A program made the translations under genes and the position numbers. 64,000 nucleotides of DNA from Cyclobacteriaceae bacterium. GTDB taxonomy: Bacteria > Bacteroidota > Bacteroidia > Cytophagales > Cyclobacteriaceae. Location of the stretch: positions 206,937 to 270,936 of the forward strand of contig JANQEU010000095.1 of the NCBI GenBank assembly GCA_028278225.1, read 5' to 3'. The notes beneath the pieces are model-generated. The model did not search any database. It was not told where the DNA came from and saw only the letters and a program-made list of their open reading frames with translations. This document shows, piece by piece, positions 35,565-43,884 of this stretch; the first letter of the stretch is position 1; every line of letters starts with the position of its first letter.

Positions 35565-37721
35565 ATGAAAAAACTTGCATTGACCATCATTTTGACAGCG
35601 GTTGTCAGCCCCCTTTTCAGTCAAAACCAGCTTTCCTTGCAACATTTAACGGATGGAACATTCGAGCAGCGTACGGTTGAATCTGTAAACTGGATGAACG
35701 ACGGGCGGTATTATTCCGCTCTGAGTGAGAACAAGATCATAAAATACGATATCACAACCGGAAACCAGCTGGAAGTATTGGTGGATGGTGACGCCCTTAA
35801 AATTGAGATCTCGACATATGAACTAAGTGCCGACGAAAAGAAGATATTGTTGCTTACGGACAGGCAATCCGTTTATCGGCGATCATACACTGCGGTTTAT
35901 TACGTTCACGAAATCGGCAGTACGGGGATAACAAAGCTCTCCTCCGGAAGACAGGCTTATGCGACTTTCTCCCCGGATGGAACTAAAGTGGCCTTTACGA
36001 GAGATAATAACCTGTTCTTTGTGGATCTGGATAGCAATGTTGAGAAAGCCATTACAGATGATGGCAAGTTCAATTTTATCATCAATGGCAGCACGGACTG
36101 GGTATACGAGGAAGAATTATATCTGACCAAAGCATTTGAGTGGGCACCCGATGGCAGCAAAATAGCATTCTATCGATTCGATGAGTCTGATGTTAGCGAA
36201 TACAACATGCAAAAATGGAATGACGGCGCCCTTTACCCCGAAGATTATGTTTACAAGTATCCCAAAGCAGGTGAGGACAATTCCATCGTGGAAATACAGG
36301 TGTACCACCTGGGGGATGGGGAAAAAGTAAAAGTCGACATAGGTGAGGACGGAGATATTTATATCCCGAGGATCTACTGGACGAAAAACGCCGATCTGCT
36401 ATCGGTTCAGCGACTGAACCGACTTCAAAATAAGCTTGATATTCTCCATGTAAATGCCGCTACCGGATCCTCGGATATTATTTTAACCGACCGGTCGGAT
36501 ACCTATATAGATTTCACTTTTTGTGATGATCTGACCTATCTGGATAACGGGCAACAGTTTATTTTCAGCAGTGAAAAAAGTGGATTTAAACACTTTTATC
36601 TCCATGATCTGGACGGTTCGCTGGTAACCCGGATCACTTCCGGAAATTATGAAGCCACAGGCCTTGTCGGGCTGGACCAATCTGTCAAAACTCCGGTATT
36701 GTACTATACCTCGACTGAAGACTCTCCACTGGAAGAAGCTCTTTATAAGATCAACCTGAAAGGAAAGGGTAAATCCCGATTAACTACCGGAAACGGCGTT
36801 GTGTCCATCGACATGAGCGATGATGCGAAGTATTATATGAATTATCAGACCAGTGCTGACGCTCCCTTGAGGGTGGAATTGTACAAAACAGCCAAAAACG
36901 AAAAAATAAAAGACCTTGAAACCAATGAGGACCTGAGAAGCAATATAGAGAAGTACAATCTGGTTACGAAAGAGTTTTTTTCATTCAGGATTGATGACGG
37001 AACGGAGCTTAACGGATATTTCCTCAAGCCCAATGATTTCGATGAGGGTAAGCAATATCCCGTCCTTATGTTCCAGTACAGTGGCCCCGGGTCGCGAAGT
37101 GTTGCGAACAGTTCCTCTTTCCGGTCACGGTCCATGTGGCATCAGTACCTGGTTCAAAATGGATATTTGATTGCTGTTGTCGATGGCAGAGGCACGGGCT
37201 ACCGGGGTGAACAATTCAAAAAAATGACCTATGGAAACATGGGATATTACGAAGTTGAGGATCAAATCGCAGCAGGAAGGTATATAAGTTCCCTGCCTTA
37301 CACAGATCCCACCCGCATCGGCATATGGGGATGGAGTTATGGGGGGTATATGTCCTCCATGTGCATTTTCAAGGGGGGAGATGTATTTAAGACAGCCATT
37401 GCTGTGGCCCCGTTTACCTGGCGGTATTATGATACCATTTATTCAGAGCGATACCTTGGCCTGCCGCAGGACAACCCCAAAGGATATGACGACAATAGTC
37501 CGGTCACCCACGCGGACAAGCTTACCGGCAACTATTTCCTGATACATGGCACCGGGGATGACAATGTACACTTTCAGATTGCGGTTGCCATTCAAAATGA
37601 ATTAATAAAAGCCGGAAAGCAGTTTAGAAGCTTCTACTACCCCGACAAGGCCCATGGATTGCGGGGGCGACATGACCACCTTTTTGAAATGATGACAGCT
37701 TACATTTTTGAAAATCTTTGA
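35565..37721 (+). CDS. Dipeptidyl peptidase IV family serine peptidase (S9B)
   Basis: The 718-residue protein has a signal peptide (MKKLALTIILTAVVSPLFSQ), a beta-propeller (about 40-470) and an alpha/beta-hydrolase domain. The catalytic triad is intact: Ser591 in GWSYGG, Asp665 in GTGDDNVHF and His697 in DKAHGL. The propeller carries DWVYEEEL, the double-Glu motif that binds the substrate N-terminus in DPP IV. It should release Xaa-Pro or Xaa-Ala dipeptides from peptides in the periplasm or at the surface. Its stop overlaps the TTG start of the lipid kinase gene by 4 bp, so translation may be coupled. Confidence 0.95.
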   Translation: MKKLALTIILTAVVSPLFSQNQLSLQHLTDGTFEQRTVESVNWMNDGRYYSALSENKIIKYDITTGNQLEVLVDGDALKIEISTYELSADEKKILLLTDRQSVYRRSYTAVYYVHEIGSTGITKLSSGRQAYATFSPDGTKVAFTRDNNLFFVDLDSNVEKAITDDGKFNFIINGSTDWVYEEELYLTKAFEWAPDGSKIAFYRFDESDVSEYNMQKWNDGALYPEDYVYKYPKAGEDNSIVEIQVYHLGDGEKVKVDIGEDGDIYIPRIYWTKNADLLSVQRLNRLQNKLDILHVNAATGSSDIILTDRSDTYIDFTFCDDLTYLDNGQQFIFSSEKSGFKHFYLHDLDGSLVTRITSGNYEATGLVGLDQSVKTPVLYYTSTEDSPLEEALYKINLKGKGKSRLTTGNGVVSIDMSDDAKYYMNYQTSADAPLRVELYKTAKNEKIKDLETNEDLRSNIEKYNLVTKEFFSFRIDDGTELNGYFLKPNDFDEGKQYPVLMFQYSGPGSRSVANSSSFRSRSMWHQYLVQNGYLIAVVDGRGTGYRGEQFKKMTYGNMGYYEVEDQIAAGRYISSLPYTDPTRIGIWGWSYGGYMSSMCIFKGGDVFKTAIAVAPFTWRYYDTIYSERYLGLPQDNPKGYDDNSPVTHADKLTGNYFLIHGTGDDNVHFQIAVAIQNELIKAGKQFRSFYYPDKAHGLRGRHDHLFEMMTAYIFENL

Positions 37722-38608
37722 GTAGAAAGTTTTTCATTCTGGTCAATCCCAGGGCTGGGAGGGAAAAGGTCGCTAAGATCACAAGGGAGATTTCTTCCTT
37801 CCTGGAATCAAAAAGCTGTGATTTTGAAATATTCGAAACAAAACCTGATCTACGTGGCACGGCGACCGTCCGGGATAACCTTGATCCCTCCCACTCAGAC
37901 CTGGCTGTTGTTGGAGGTGATGGCACCATCAATGAAGCAGTTAACGGATTGCAGGCGGACATTCCGGTAAGTTTCATCCCGGCGGGATCAGGAGATGATT
38001 TCGTGAAAAACATCGATATCGGGGAAAGGCTAAGTGACCATCTCGAAACGGCTTTTTATGGAGAGGTGCGTTCCATTGACATAGGGGATTGTAATGGTCG
38101 GAAACTCCTAAATGGTGTTGGTGTGGGGTTCGACGGTCAGATCGTAGCGGACATGCAGGAGCGCAGTGTCCCGTTGCTGAGTGGCCAGGCGAAATATTAT
38201 TACCATGTATTACATATTCTTTCTTCATACCGGCACCGCTCCTACCAACTACAAATGGACGGCAGAAATACAACTGAAAAACTCATTCTTCTCACCATTG
38301 CAAATGGGACCACTTTCGGAGGGGGATTCATGTTGACACCAGATGCGAAAATTGATGATGGTTTGCTCGATGTGTGTACCATCGGCAGAATTTCAGGATT
38401 CAAAAGATATTTGAACATCCTGAGGCTACAGAATGGCTCTCACGGAGTGCTGAAAGCCGTGAACTTTCACAAAGTCAAAGAAATCGAGATCGCAGCAAAT
38501 GACCAGCTGGAAGGTCATATTGATGGCGAATACCTGGGAAAACCTCCTTTTAAAATTCGGGTTTTGCCCAAATCACTGATGATCAGGGCAAGACCTATTT
38601 CTTCTTAA
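37718..38608 (+). CDS. Diacylglycerol/lipid kinase family protein (DagK/YegS-like)
   Basis: This 296-residue protein starts at TTG 37718 inside the TTGA overlap with the DPP IV stop. The N-terminal nucleotide-binding part has FILVNPRAG and VVGGDGTINEAVNGL. PAGSGDDFVKN follows, and the C-terminal beta domain has GVGVGFDGQIV and GGGFMLTP. These are the conserved blocks of the DAGK catalytic family that phosphorylates lipid substrates such as diacylglycerol or sphingoid bases. The protein is cytoplasmic and membrane-associated. Its last 14 bases overlap the convergent lgt gene. Confidence 0.92.
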   Translation: MSRKFFILVNPRAGREKVAKITREISSFLESKSCDFEIFETKPDLRGTATVRDNLDPSHSDLAVVGGDGTINEAVNGLQADIPVSFIPAGSGDDFVKNIDIGERLSDHLETAFYGEVRSIDIGDCNGRKLLNGVGVGFDGQIVADMQERSVPLLSGQAKYYYHVLHILSSYRHRSYQLQMDGRNTTEKLILLTIANGTTFGGGFMLTPDAKIDDGLLDVCTIGRISGFKRYLNILRLQNGSHGVLKAVNFHKVKEIEIAANDQLEGHIDGEYLGKPPFKIRVLPKSLMIRARPISS

Positions 38609-39377
38609 CTGCAGCTTTCTTACGGAATCTCAGGTACGTCCAAACCGTGATGGTAATCAGGATAATAGAAATGAACTGGGAATGGGACAGCACATCGTCG
38701 ATAATGAACCCCCTTCTTAAGTCTCCCCTGAAGATCTCGATGACCGATCTCCCGGCAGCATACATGATGATGTAAATAAAGAAAAGCTGACCTTCAAATC
38801 GCTTGTGCCTCTTGAACATCCACAACACTCCCAGTATTGTAACCAGTAAAGTTGCTTCATACAGCTGGGTCGGATGAAGCGATGTATGCAGCGGGTTCGC
38901 CTGCGAGTGTTCATCGGTAAATGTTACCCCCAAAATTGAATCTGTCGGTGTGCCATAGCAGCACCCTGCAAAAAAACAACCCATCCTGCCAAAGAGATGA
39001 ACGATCACCCCGGCAATAGCCAGCCTGTCCAGTACAGGCCACAAGGGCCATTTTTCTTTTCTGAAAAACCAAATGGCCACCGGTATCGCAAATAGTAATG
39101 ATCCGTAGAAAACAAATCCCTGCCTGAAATTCTTAAGCATATTTGAAGGTGGACTGAAGTAGTAATCAGGCTTCTCCATGTAAAACAGCAATTTCCCGCC
39201 GATGAACGCCGCAACAATGATGTACAATGCCAGGTTTTGGATCTTTTCCGGTTTAATACCCAATTCTTTCTGTCCGGCATTTGCCATGTACAGGTAGCCG
39301 GAGATCGCCCCCAGCATGATCATGAATCCATAGGTATGGATCGTCAGATTGCCAATATCAAATAACTCGGGATGCAC
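38595..39377 (-). CDS. lgt: Prolipoprotein diacylglyceryl transferase
   Basis: The 260-residue integral membrane protein starts at GTG. Its Lgt signature is clear in GRMGCFFAGCCYGTPTD, followed by HPTQLYEA, and there are about seven hydrophobic segments. It transfers a diacylglyceryl group from phosphatidylglycerol to the lipobox cysteine of preprolipoproteins, the first step of lipoprotein maturation. Several lipoproteins in the window would be substrates. It overlaps the convergent lipid kinase gene by 14 bp. The 364 bases upstream contain a 128-bp palindromic element. Confidence 0.95.
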   Translation of the reverse strand: MHPELFDIGNLTIHTYGFMIMLGAISGYLYMANAGQKELGIKPEKIQNLALYIIVAAFIGGKLLFYMEKPDYYFSPPSNMLKNFRQGFVFYGSLLFAIPVAIWFFRKEKWPLWPVLDRLAIAGVIVHLFGRMGCFFAGCCYGTPTDSILGVTFTDEHSQANPLHTSLHPTQLYEATLLVTILGVLWMFKRHKRFEGQLFFIYIIMYAAGRSVIEIFRGDLRRGFIIDDVLSHSQFISIILITITVWTYLRFRKKAAVKKK

Positions 39378-39490
39378 CTTATGTGATTTTGAGTGTTAAA
39401 TTAACGTAGTTCGGGATAAGAAATGTGAATGTCCATCAGAAACCACTTGCGCGATACAGTATTTCTGAGGTATTTGAGGAAGTAACCTGA

Positions 39491-39618
39491 GAGGCTGTTC
39501 AAAAAGCTCTAAAATTACGTGAATGTCACATTGAGGCTCTCGAAATGTTTCTCATAGATGCTTAAAAATAGGTTTCGAGGACCTCAACCTGACAGAAACC
39601 TTGCTTTTTGACAGCTTC
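39491..39618. repeat. 128-bp long-palindrome element, copy A
   Basis: The outer arms GAGGCTGTTCAAAAAGC and GCTTTTTGACAGCTTC pair. Inner arms (TCACATTGAGGCTCTCGAAA against TTTCGAGGACCTCAACCTGA) continue the imperfect palindrome. The copy at 54322-54449 has the same length and aligns when reverse-complemented. There is no ORF. It lies in the 364-bp gap between lgt and the thioesterase gene; nothing else is recognised in that gap. Confidence 0.8.
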
Positions 39619-39741
39619 TTTACAGTATTCACTCCTAAAATCATTCAGAGATGCGGTAAACGTAATTTTGTCGGATTTCATGTCTCAGGTTAATTAATGA
39701 ATTGTGGTTCAATTTAAAATTAAGCATTCAAAGTTTATTGC

Positions 39742-40221
39742 TCATTTAAAAGGATTGTCACCTTCATCCTGACTGCTGTCATAGACCCGGATTGCCACAG
39801 CTTCGCCTTCGGCAGTCTTTTCTCCCTGGGAATGGAACTCGCAAGACAACACTGTTTTGCGATCTTTCACCTCTAAAATTTTTGCCCTGAGCTCCACCTC
39901 ATGATGTGTGGAAGTCGGCTTCAGGTATTTGATATTCAGTGAGCCCGTTGCATAGCGATAAACCGGGTTGGAATCAAGCGAACGGTTTTCTCTCCGATAA
40001 GCATCGGCCATTGCCGTTCCCATACAATGACAATCGATGAGTGTCGCTATTATACCGCCATTCAGGAGATCCGCCCATCCATGATACTTCTCTTCGGGCA
40101 TCCATTTGCAAACGGAGACATCGTTTTCCCAGTAGCTCTTAATTTGTAACCCGTCCGGATTATGTATGCCACACCCGAAACAAACATTCTCAGGCATGTG
40201 GTCTTGAAAAAAATCCGTCAT
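39742..40221 (-). CDS. PaaI-like hotdog-fold thioesterase
   Basis: This is a 159-residue single hotdog domain. The N-terminus has the CFGCGIHNPDGL motif typical of a PaaI/YbdB-related subgroup, then HGWADLLNGGIIATLIDCH (the conserved helix start with Gly-Gly) and LNIKYLKPT. It is predicted to hydrolyse acyl-CoA thioesters in the cytoplasm; the acyl group is unknown. The gene stands alone, divergent from the MBL hydrolase 117 bp away. Confidence 0.85.
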   Translation of the reverse strand: MTDFFQDHMPENVCFGCGIHNPDGLQIKSYWENDVSVCKWMPEEKYHGWADLLNGGIIATLIDCHCMGTAMADAYRRENRSLDSNPVYRYATGSLNIKYLKPTSTHHEVELRAKILEVKDRKTVLSCEFHSQGEKTAEGEAVAIRVYDSSQDEGDNPFK

Positions 40222-40338
40222 TTCTTCTTTGATGTTAATTATATTTTTTCTCTTAAATATTCAAGCCAATATTTCATGCAAATAAATGTGATTTCCTATT
40301 AAACTTGTGAGTCTTCATAACACTTATAATTAAGCATC

Positions 40339-41223
40339 ATGATTCACATTTTAGACCTGGGCTTCCAGGGGTATTCTCATGCCATAGCCGCTTTTCTGAT
40401 CGAAACCCAAGACGGTCCCGTTTTGATCGAAACAGGTCCTTACTCTACCTTTTCCAATTTGGAAAGGGAAGTCTCCGGATGCGGATTCAGGATGGAGGAT
40501 ATTAACAATGTCCTTTTGTCACATATCCATCTTGATCATGCGGGAGCATCATGGGCACTGGCTGAGAAAGGGGCAAATATCTATCTGCACCCTTTCGGTG
40601 CGCCGCACATGGAAAATCCTGCCAGGTTGATGGAATCCGCCAGAATGATCTATAAAGAAGAGATGGATCGTCTATGGGGTGAAATGAAAAATATTCCTCC
40701 CGGCCAATTGAACATCACAGAGGATCGGGAAGAAGTTAAAATAGGTGAACATACATTCAGGAGTCTGCATACCCCCGGCCATGCCAGACATCACATCGCA
40801 TGGCTAATGGGAGATATTATCTTCACCGGCGATATCGCAGGTGTTAAAATTGACAGAGGCCCTGTGGTGCCGCCATGTCCTCCTCCCGATATCAACCTTG
40901 AAGACTGGAATAACTCCATTGACCTGATCCTGAAGGAAAAACCAGGGAAACTTTACCTTACTCATTTTGGCCCGGTGGAATCCATTGACGAACATCTGAG
41001 TGGTCTCAGGGAAATACTGAATGACTGGGCCTGCTGGATAAAAGACAAATGGGAGTCAGGTATGAGTCCGGAAGAAATAACGCCGCTTTTCATGAAGTAT
41101 ACTGCTTCACAGTTAGCTGACAAAGGGGTAGATCAAAAGGGAATTGAGCGGTATGAGGCTGCCAATCCATCCTGGATGAGCGTGGCAGGACTTATTCGCT
41201 ACTGGAAAAAGAAAGCGATCTGA
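40339..41223 (+). CDS. MBL-fold metallohydrolase
   Basis: The 294-residue protein carries the metallo-beta-lactamase metal-binding set: HIHLDHAG, a His in TPGHARHH, Asp in FTGDIAG, and a late His in LTHFGPV. There is no signal peptide, so it is probably cytoplasmic. The C-terminal helical extension (about 205-294) resembles that of glyoxalase II-like or lactonase-like members, but the substrate cannot be assigned. Confidence 0.88.
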   Translation: MIHILDLGFQGYSHAIAAFLIETQDGPVLIETGPYSTFSNLEREVSGCGFRMEDINNVLLSHIHLDHAGASWALAEKGANIYLHPFGAPHMENPARLMESARMIYKEEMDRLWGEMKNIPPGQLNITEDREEVKIGEHTFRSLHTPGHARHHIAWLMGDIIFTGDIAGVKIDRGPVVPPCPPPDINLEDWNNSIDLILKEKPGKLYLTHFGPVESIDEHLSGLREILNDWACWIKDKWESGMSPEEITPLFMKYTASQLADKGVDQKGIERYEAANPSWMSVAGLIRYWKKKAI

Positions 41224-41364
41224 AAATAATTCCTTTCCCCTTTGAATCCAACTGAAGTCTTTAACATGGCTTTGATTTCCTTCATCCGGCTGTCTGACCC
41301 ACATCATTCATCCGGAAGGATTTTCTAATTAGCTTGTATTTATCAAAATAGGGAGGTCTGCGTC

Positions 41365-42228
41365 ATGAAAAAAATACTCGTCCCAACAGATTTCTCGCCC
41401 TGTGCCACATATGCAGCAGATGTCGCCATTCAGCTGGCGAAAGTAGCCGAAGGACAAATCCTGTTTTTGCATTACATGTCGATACCCATTGACTGGGTTC
41501 AAATGGAACACGGGGAGAGTAAGATGTACCCGGACATAACGAAGGAAGTCAGTGAAGTAAGACTGGAGCTAAACGAATTGGTAAAGAAAGCGGATAACGA
41601 GAAAGTAGAAGCCAGGTTCAGAATTGGTTACAATGAAAGTACTACCAATCTGATAGGTCACATTGAGGAAAACGACATAAGCCTGGTGGTAATCGGGTCT
41701 CACGGGTCCACCGGTATCCGGGAATTGTTCATTGGATCAAATGCCCAAAAAATAGTGAGGCTATCCCCTGTTCCCACCCTGGTGGTTAAGGAGAAAATGA
41801 GCAGTGTTCAAAAGCCCAACCTGATCTTCGTATCTGATTTTGAAATGGAATCAATGACTCCATTCAGGCAAACCCTGGAATTCGCCGTAACACTGGATGC
41901 TAAAGTTAAACTGGTATATATCAATACCCCCATATACTTTGCCGATACATGGGAAATCAAGGCAAAAATGGCGCCATTCCTTGAAATTGGAGGTAGCCGG
42001 ATACTGAAGGAGCAGATCGTAGATGCACACATATTTGAGGAAGGCTTAAGAAAATGCTGCGAATCACGTGAAAACAGCATAATTTCCATGGCAACTCACG
42101 GGCGTACAGGCATAACCAGGATCTTCTATGGAAGTCTGACGGAAAAAGTCATAAATCACATTCGTCATCCTGTCCTGAGTTTTAAGATCGCAAAAGCCAA
42201 AGAAAATCCCAGCCTCCAGGAAGTTTAG
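41365..42228 (+). CDS. Tandem universal stress protein
   Basis: This 287-residue protein has two UspA domains (about 1-145 and 150-280). Both keep the ATP-binding G-2x-G-9x-G(S/T) type motif: GSHGSTGIRELFIGS and THGRTGITRIFYGS. A purine-rich GGGAGG lies about 9 bases before the ATG, an unusually good ribosome site for this group. It converges on a second Usp gene at 42865-43761, with a RAYT/REP module between them. Confidence 0.92.
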   Translation: MKKILVPTDFSPCATYAADVAIQLAKVAEGQILFLHYMSIPIDWVQMEHGESKMYPDITKEVSEVRLELNELVKKADNEKVEARFRIGYNESTTNLIGHIEENDISLVVIGSHGSTGIRELFIGSNAQKIVRLSPVPTLVVKEKMSSVQKPNLIFVSDFEMESMTPFRQTLEFAVTLDAKVKLVYINTPIYFADTWEIKAKMAPFLEIGGSRILKEQIVDAHIFEEGLRKCCESRENSIISMATHGRTGITRIFYGSLTEKVINHIRHPVLSFKIAKAKENPSLQEV

Positions 42229-42239
42229 GCTGACAGACT

Positions 42240-42278
42240 GACGAACTTCCGAAGTTTTAGAAACTTCGGAAGTTCGTC
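42240..42278. repeat. REP hairpin, left flank of RAYT
   Basis: It is a perfect 18-bp stem, GACGAACTTCCGAAGTTT, with loop TAG. It shares the inner core CCGAAGTTT-TNG-AAACTTCGG with the hairpin at 42819-42865. The last base is the first base of the RAYT stop triplet. Confidence 0.9.
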
Positions 42279-42799
42279 TAAAAAAGTGCATTCTCATGAA
42301 ACTCTTTGAAGTTTTGAATGCCTCCAAACCATTCAATCACTTTATTCTTTTCAACAACAGTATTGTTATCTCCAATAATTTCAGGATAAGAGGAATGCTC
42401 CCAATCATTTAATTTTCTCACCAATTTGTCTTTTAGTGGATTGCAATGAATGTATTGTATGACATTTGTAATATAATCATCATCCGCAACCACCTTTTTC
42501 TTATACTTGGGTTGAAAAACACTTCCGTGGCGATCATACATTTTGTTATATGCTTTGGCATAAGAAATGAATAAATTCTTAAATCCTTTTGTTGCCATTA
42601 TTACTATTTCTTCCTCACTCTTATGCCTGATGAAGAAGTGAAAGTGTGTCGGCATTAAACAGTATGCATACAGCTCTACAAACGGCAACACATAATCAGA
42701 AAATCTTCGTAGAAAAAATCCATAATTTTCAGTACTCTTAAAAATCACTTCATTATTGTTGCTCCTGTTATAGACATGGTAGTACTTGTCTGGTTCCAT
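42278..42799 (-). CDS. REP-associated tyrosine transposase (RAYT, Y1/IS200-like)
   Basis: The 173-residue protein opens with YYHVYNRSNN, carries the HUH metal motif in MPTHFHFFIR (His52 and His54), and has the typical SYAKAYNKMYDRHGSVFQ segment (catalytic Tyr likely Tyr80 or Tyr84) and YIHCNPLK. These are hallmarks of domesticated single-strand transposases that process REP hairpins. Perfect hairpins lie immediately at both ends, so gene and hairpins form one unit. It is lower in GC than the flanking Usp genes. It inserted between two convergent stress genes without breaking either. Confidence 0.92.
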   Translation of the reverse strand: MEPDKYYHVYNRSNNNEVIFKSTENYGFFLRRFSDYVLPFVELYAYCLMPTHFHFFIRHKSEEEIVIMATKGFKNLFISYAKAYNKMYDRHGSVFQPKYKKKVVADDDYITNVIQYIHCNPLKDKLVRKLNDWEHSSYPEIIGDNNTVVEKNKVIEWFGGIQNFKEFHENALF

Positions 42800-42818
42800 T
42801 ATTTACAAATGTAGCTAA

Positions 42819-42865
42819 ATGATGTAGACCTCCGAAGTTTTGGAAACTTCGGAGGTCTACATCAT
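42819..42865. repeat. REP hairpin, right flank of RAYT
   Basis: It is a perfect 22-bp stem, with left arm starting ATGATGTAGACC and ending GAAGTTT, and loop TGG. The inner core is identical to the left hairpin apart from the loop, while the outer stem differs. Its last base is also the last base of the Usp stop codon at 42865. Confidence 0.9.
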
Positions 42866-43761
42866 CACAGATTCGTCAGAATGTCCCAGGCGTGAATTTT
42901 GTTGATTTTCTGCTTTAAAATAAGAAGTGGAATTTTCTTTTCCAGCTTTATTAACTCGGATGTAGATGAGCCCAGGAACAGGGATGAAATACGTGATTTT
43001 CCTCCGGAACTCATTATGATGATGTCTGCTTCATTTCCTTCTGCCCCCTCCTTGATGTGATCCGCAACATCAGCGTATAACCATGGGGTCAAATGAAGTT
43101 CGATCGACGAAACATCTGCAATGCTCCCGGCAAATTTGCCGAACTTTTCTCTCGATTCATCTCTGAAGTAATCCACGTAGTCTTTTCTGACTTCAGCCTC
43201 GATGAGATCAATGCTTGGCGTTTCAAACACATATTGACAAACAATATCAACCTCCGGGAAATGCTCTTTGATCTGAAGACCAACGTCTACTGCATCTCTC
43301 GAATTTTCCGAAAAGTCCACCGGGATCCAGATCTTTTTGATCTTTCTTGTCTTTTCCGGGACGAAAAGAACAGAACAAAAAGATTTCCTGACAAATTTTT
43401 CAGGAACAAGTTTTCTTGACTTGACGTCATTCTTTTCGCCAATTATGAATAAATCCGTCTGATGGAGGAAAGTCTCCCGCCATAAATCAAAATAGGGAGT
43501 ACCGCCATGTACCTCGCATTTGACCTTTTTCGTTTCGTCAAATACTTTGTGTACTTTGTCCTCAATTATTTTCAGTAGCTCCTCCCTGCTGTGGTCAGGA
43601 TGAGATCTGAACCTCTCGGGAATAGGATTTCGCTTTTTGACGTGCACGAATACTATTTCTTCAGGATCAAATGAGCCGGACAGTTCATAGGTGTACCGGA
43701 TAAGCTTTTCATCATGGTCGGTCAGATCCAGCCCAACCATCCATTTTCTTAGATCTTTCAT
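42865..43761 (-). CDS. Tandem universal stress protein
   Basis: The 298 residues form two UspA-like domains (about 1-145 and 150-285). The N-terminal one has lost the glycine-rich ATP loop (DLFIIGEKNDVKSRKLV). The C-terminal one keeps a variant (MSSGGKSRISSLFLGSSTS). It may bind nucleotide in one domain only. It is convergent with the other Usp gene. AGGGGAAG lies a few bases before the ATG. Confidence 0.88.
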   Translation of the reverse strand: MKDLRKWMVGLDLTDHDEKLIRYTYELSGSFDPEEIVFVHVKKRNPIPERFRSHPDHSREELLKIIEDKVHKVFDETKKVKCEVHGGTPYFDLWRETFLHQTDLFIIGEKNDVKSRKLVPEKFVRKSFCSVLFVPEKTRKIKKIWIPVDFSENSRDAVDVGLQIKEHFPEVDIVCQYVFETPSIDLIEAEVRKDYVDYFRDESREKFGKFAGSIADVSSIELHLTPWLYADVADHIKEGAEGNEADIIIMSSGGKSRISSLFLGSSTSELIKLEKKIPLLILKQKINKIHAWDILTNL

Positions 43762-43884
43762 GGCTTCCCCTGTTTGTTAAATAATAGTATCAATTATGAG
43801 CAATAATTAAAATGATCGAAATCACGCTATTTCATGATAGATTTACCCGGTTATTAACACTTATTCACGACAAATTCAATTGCT

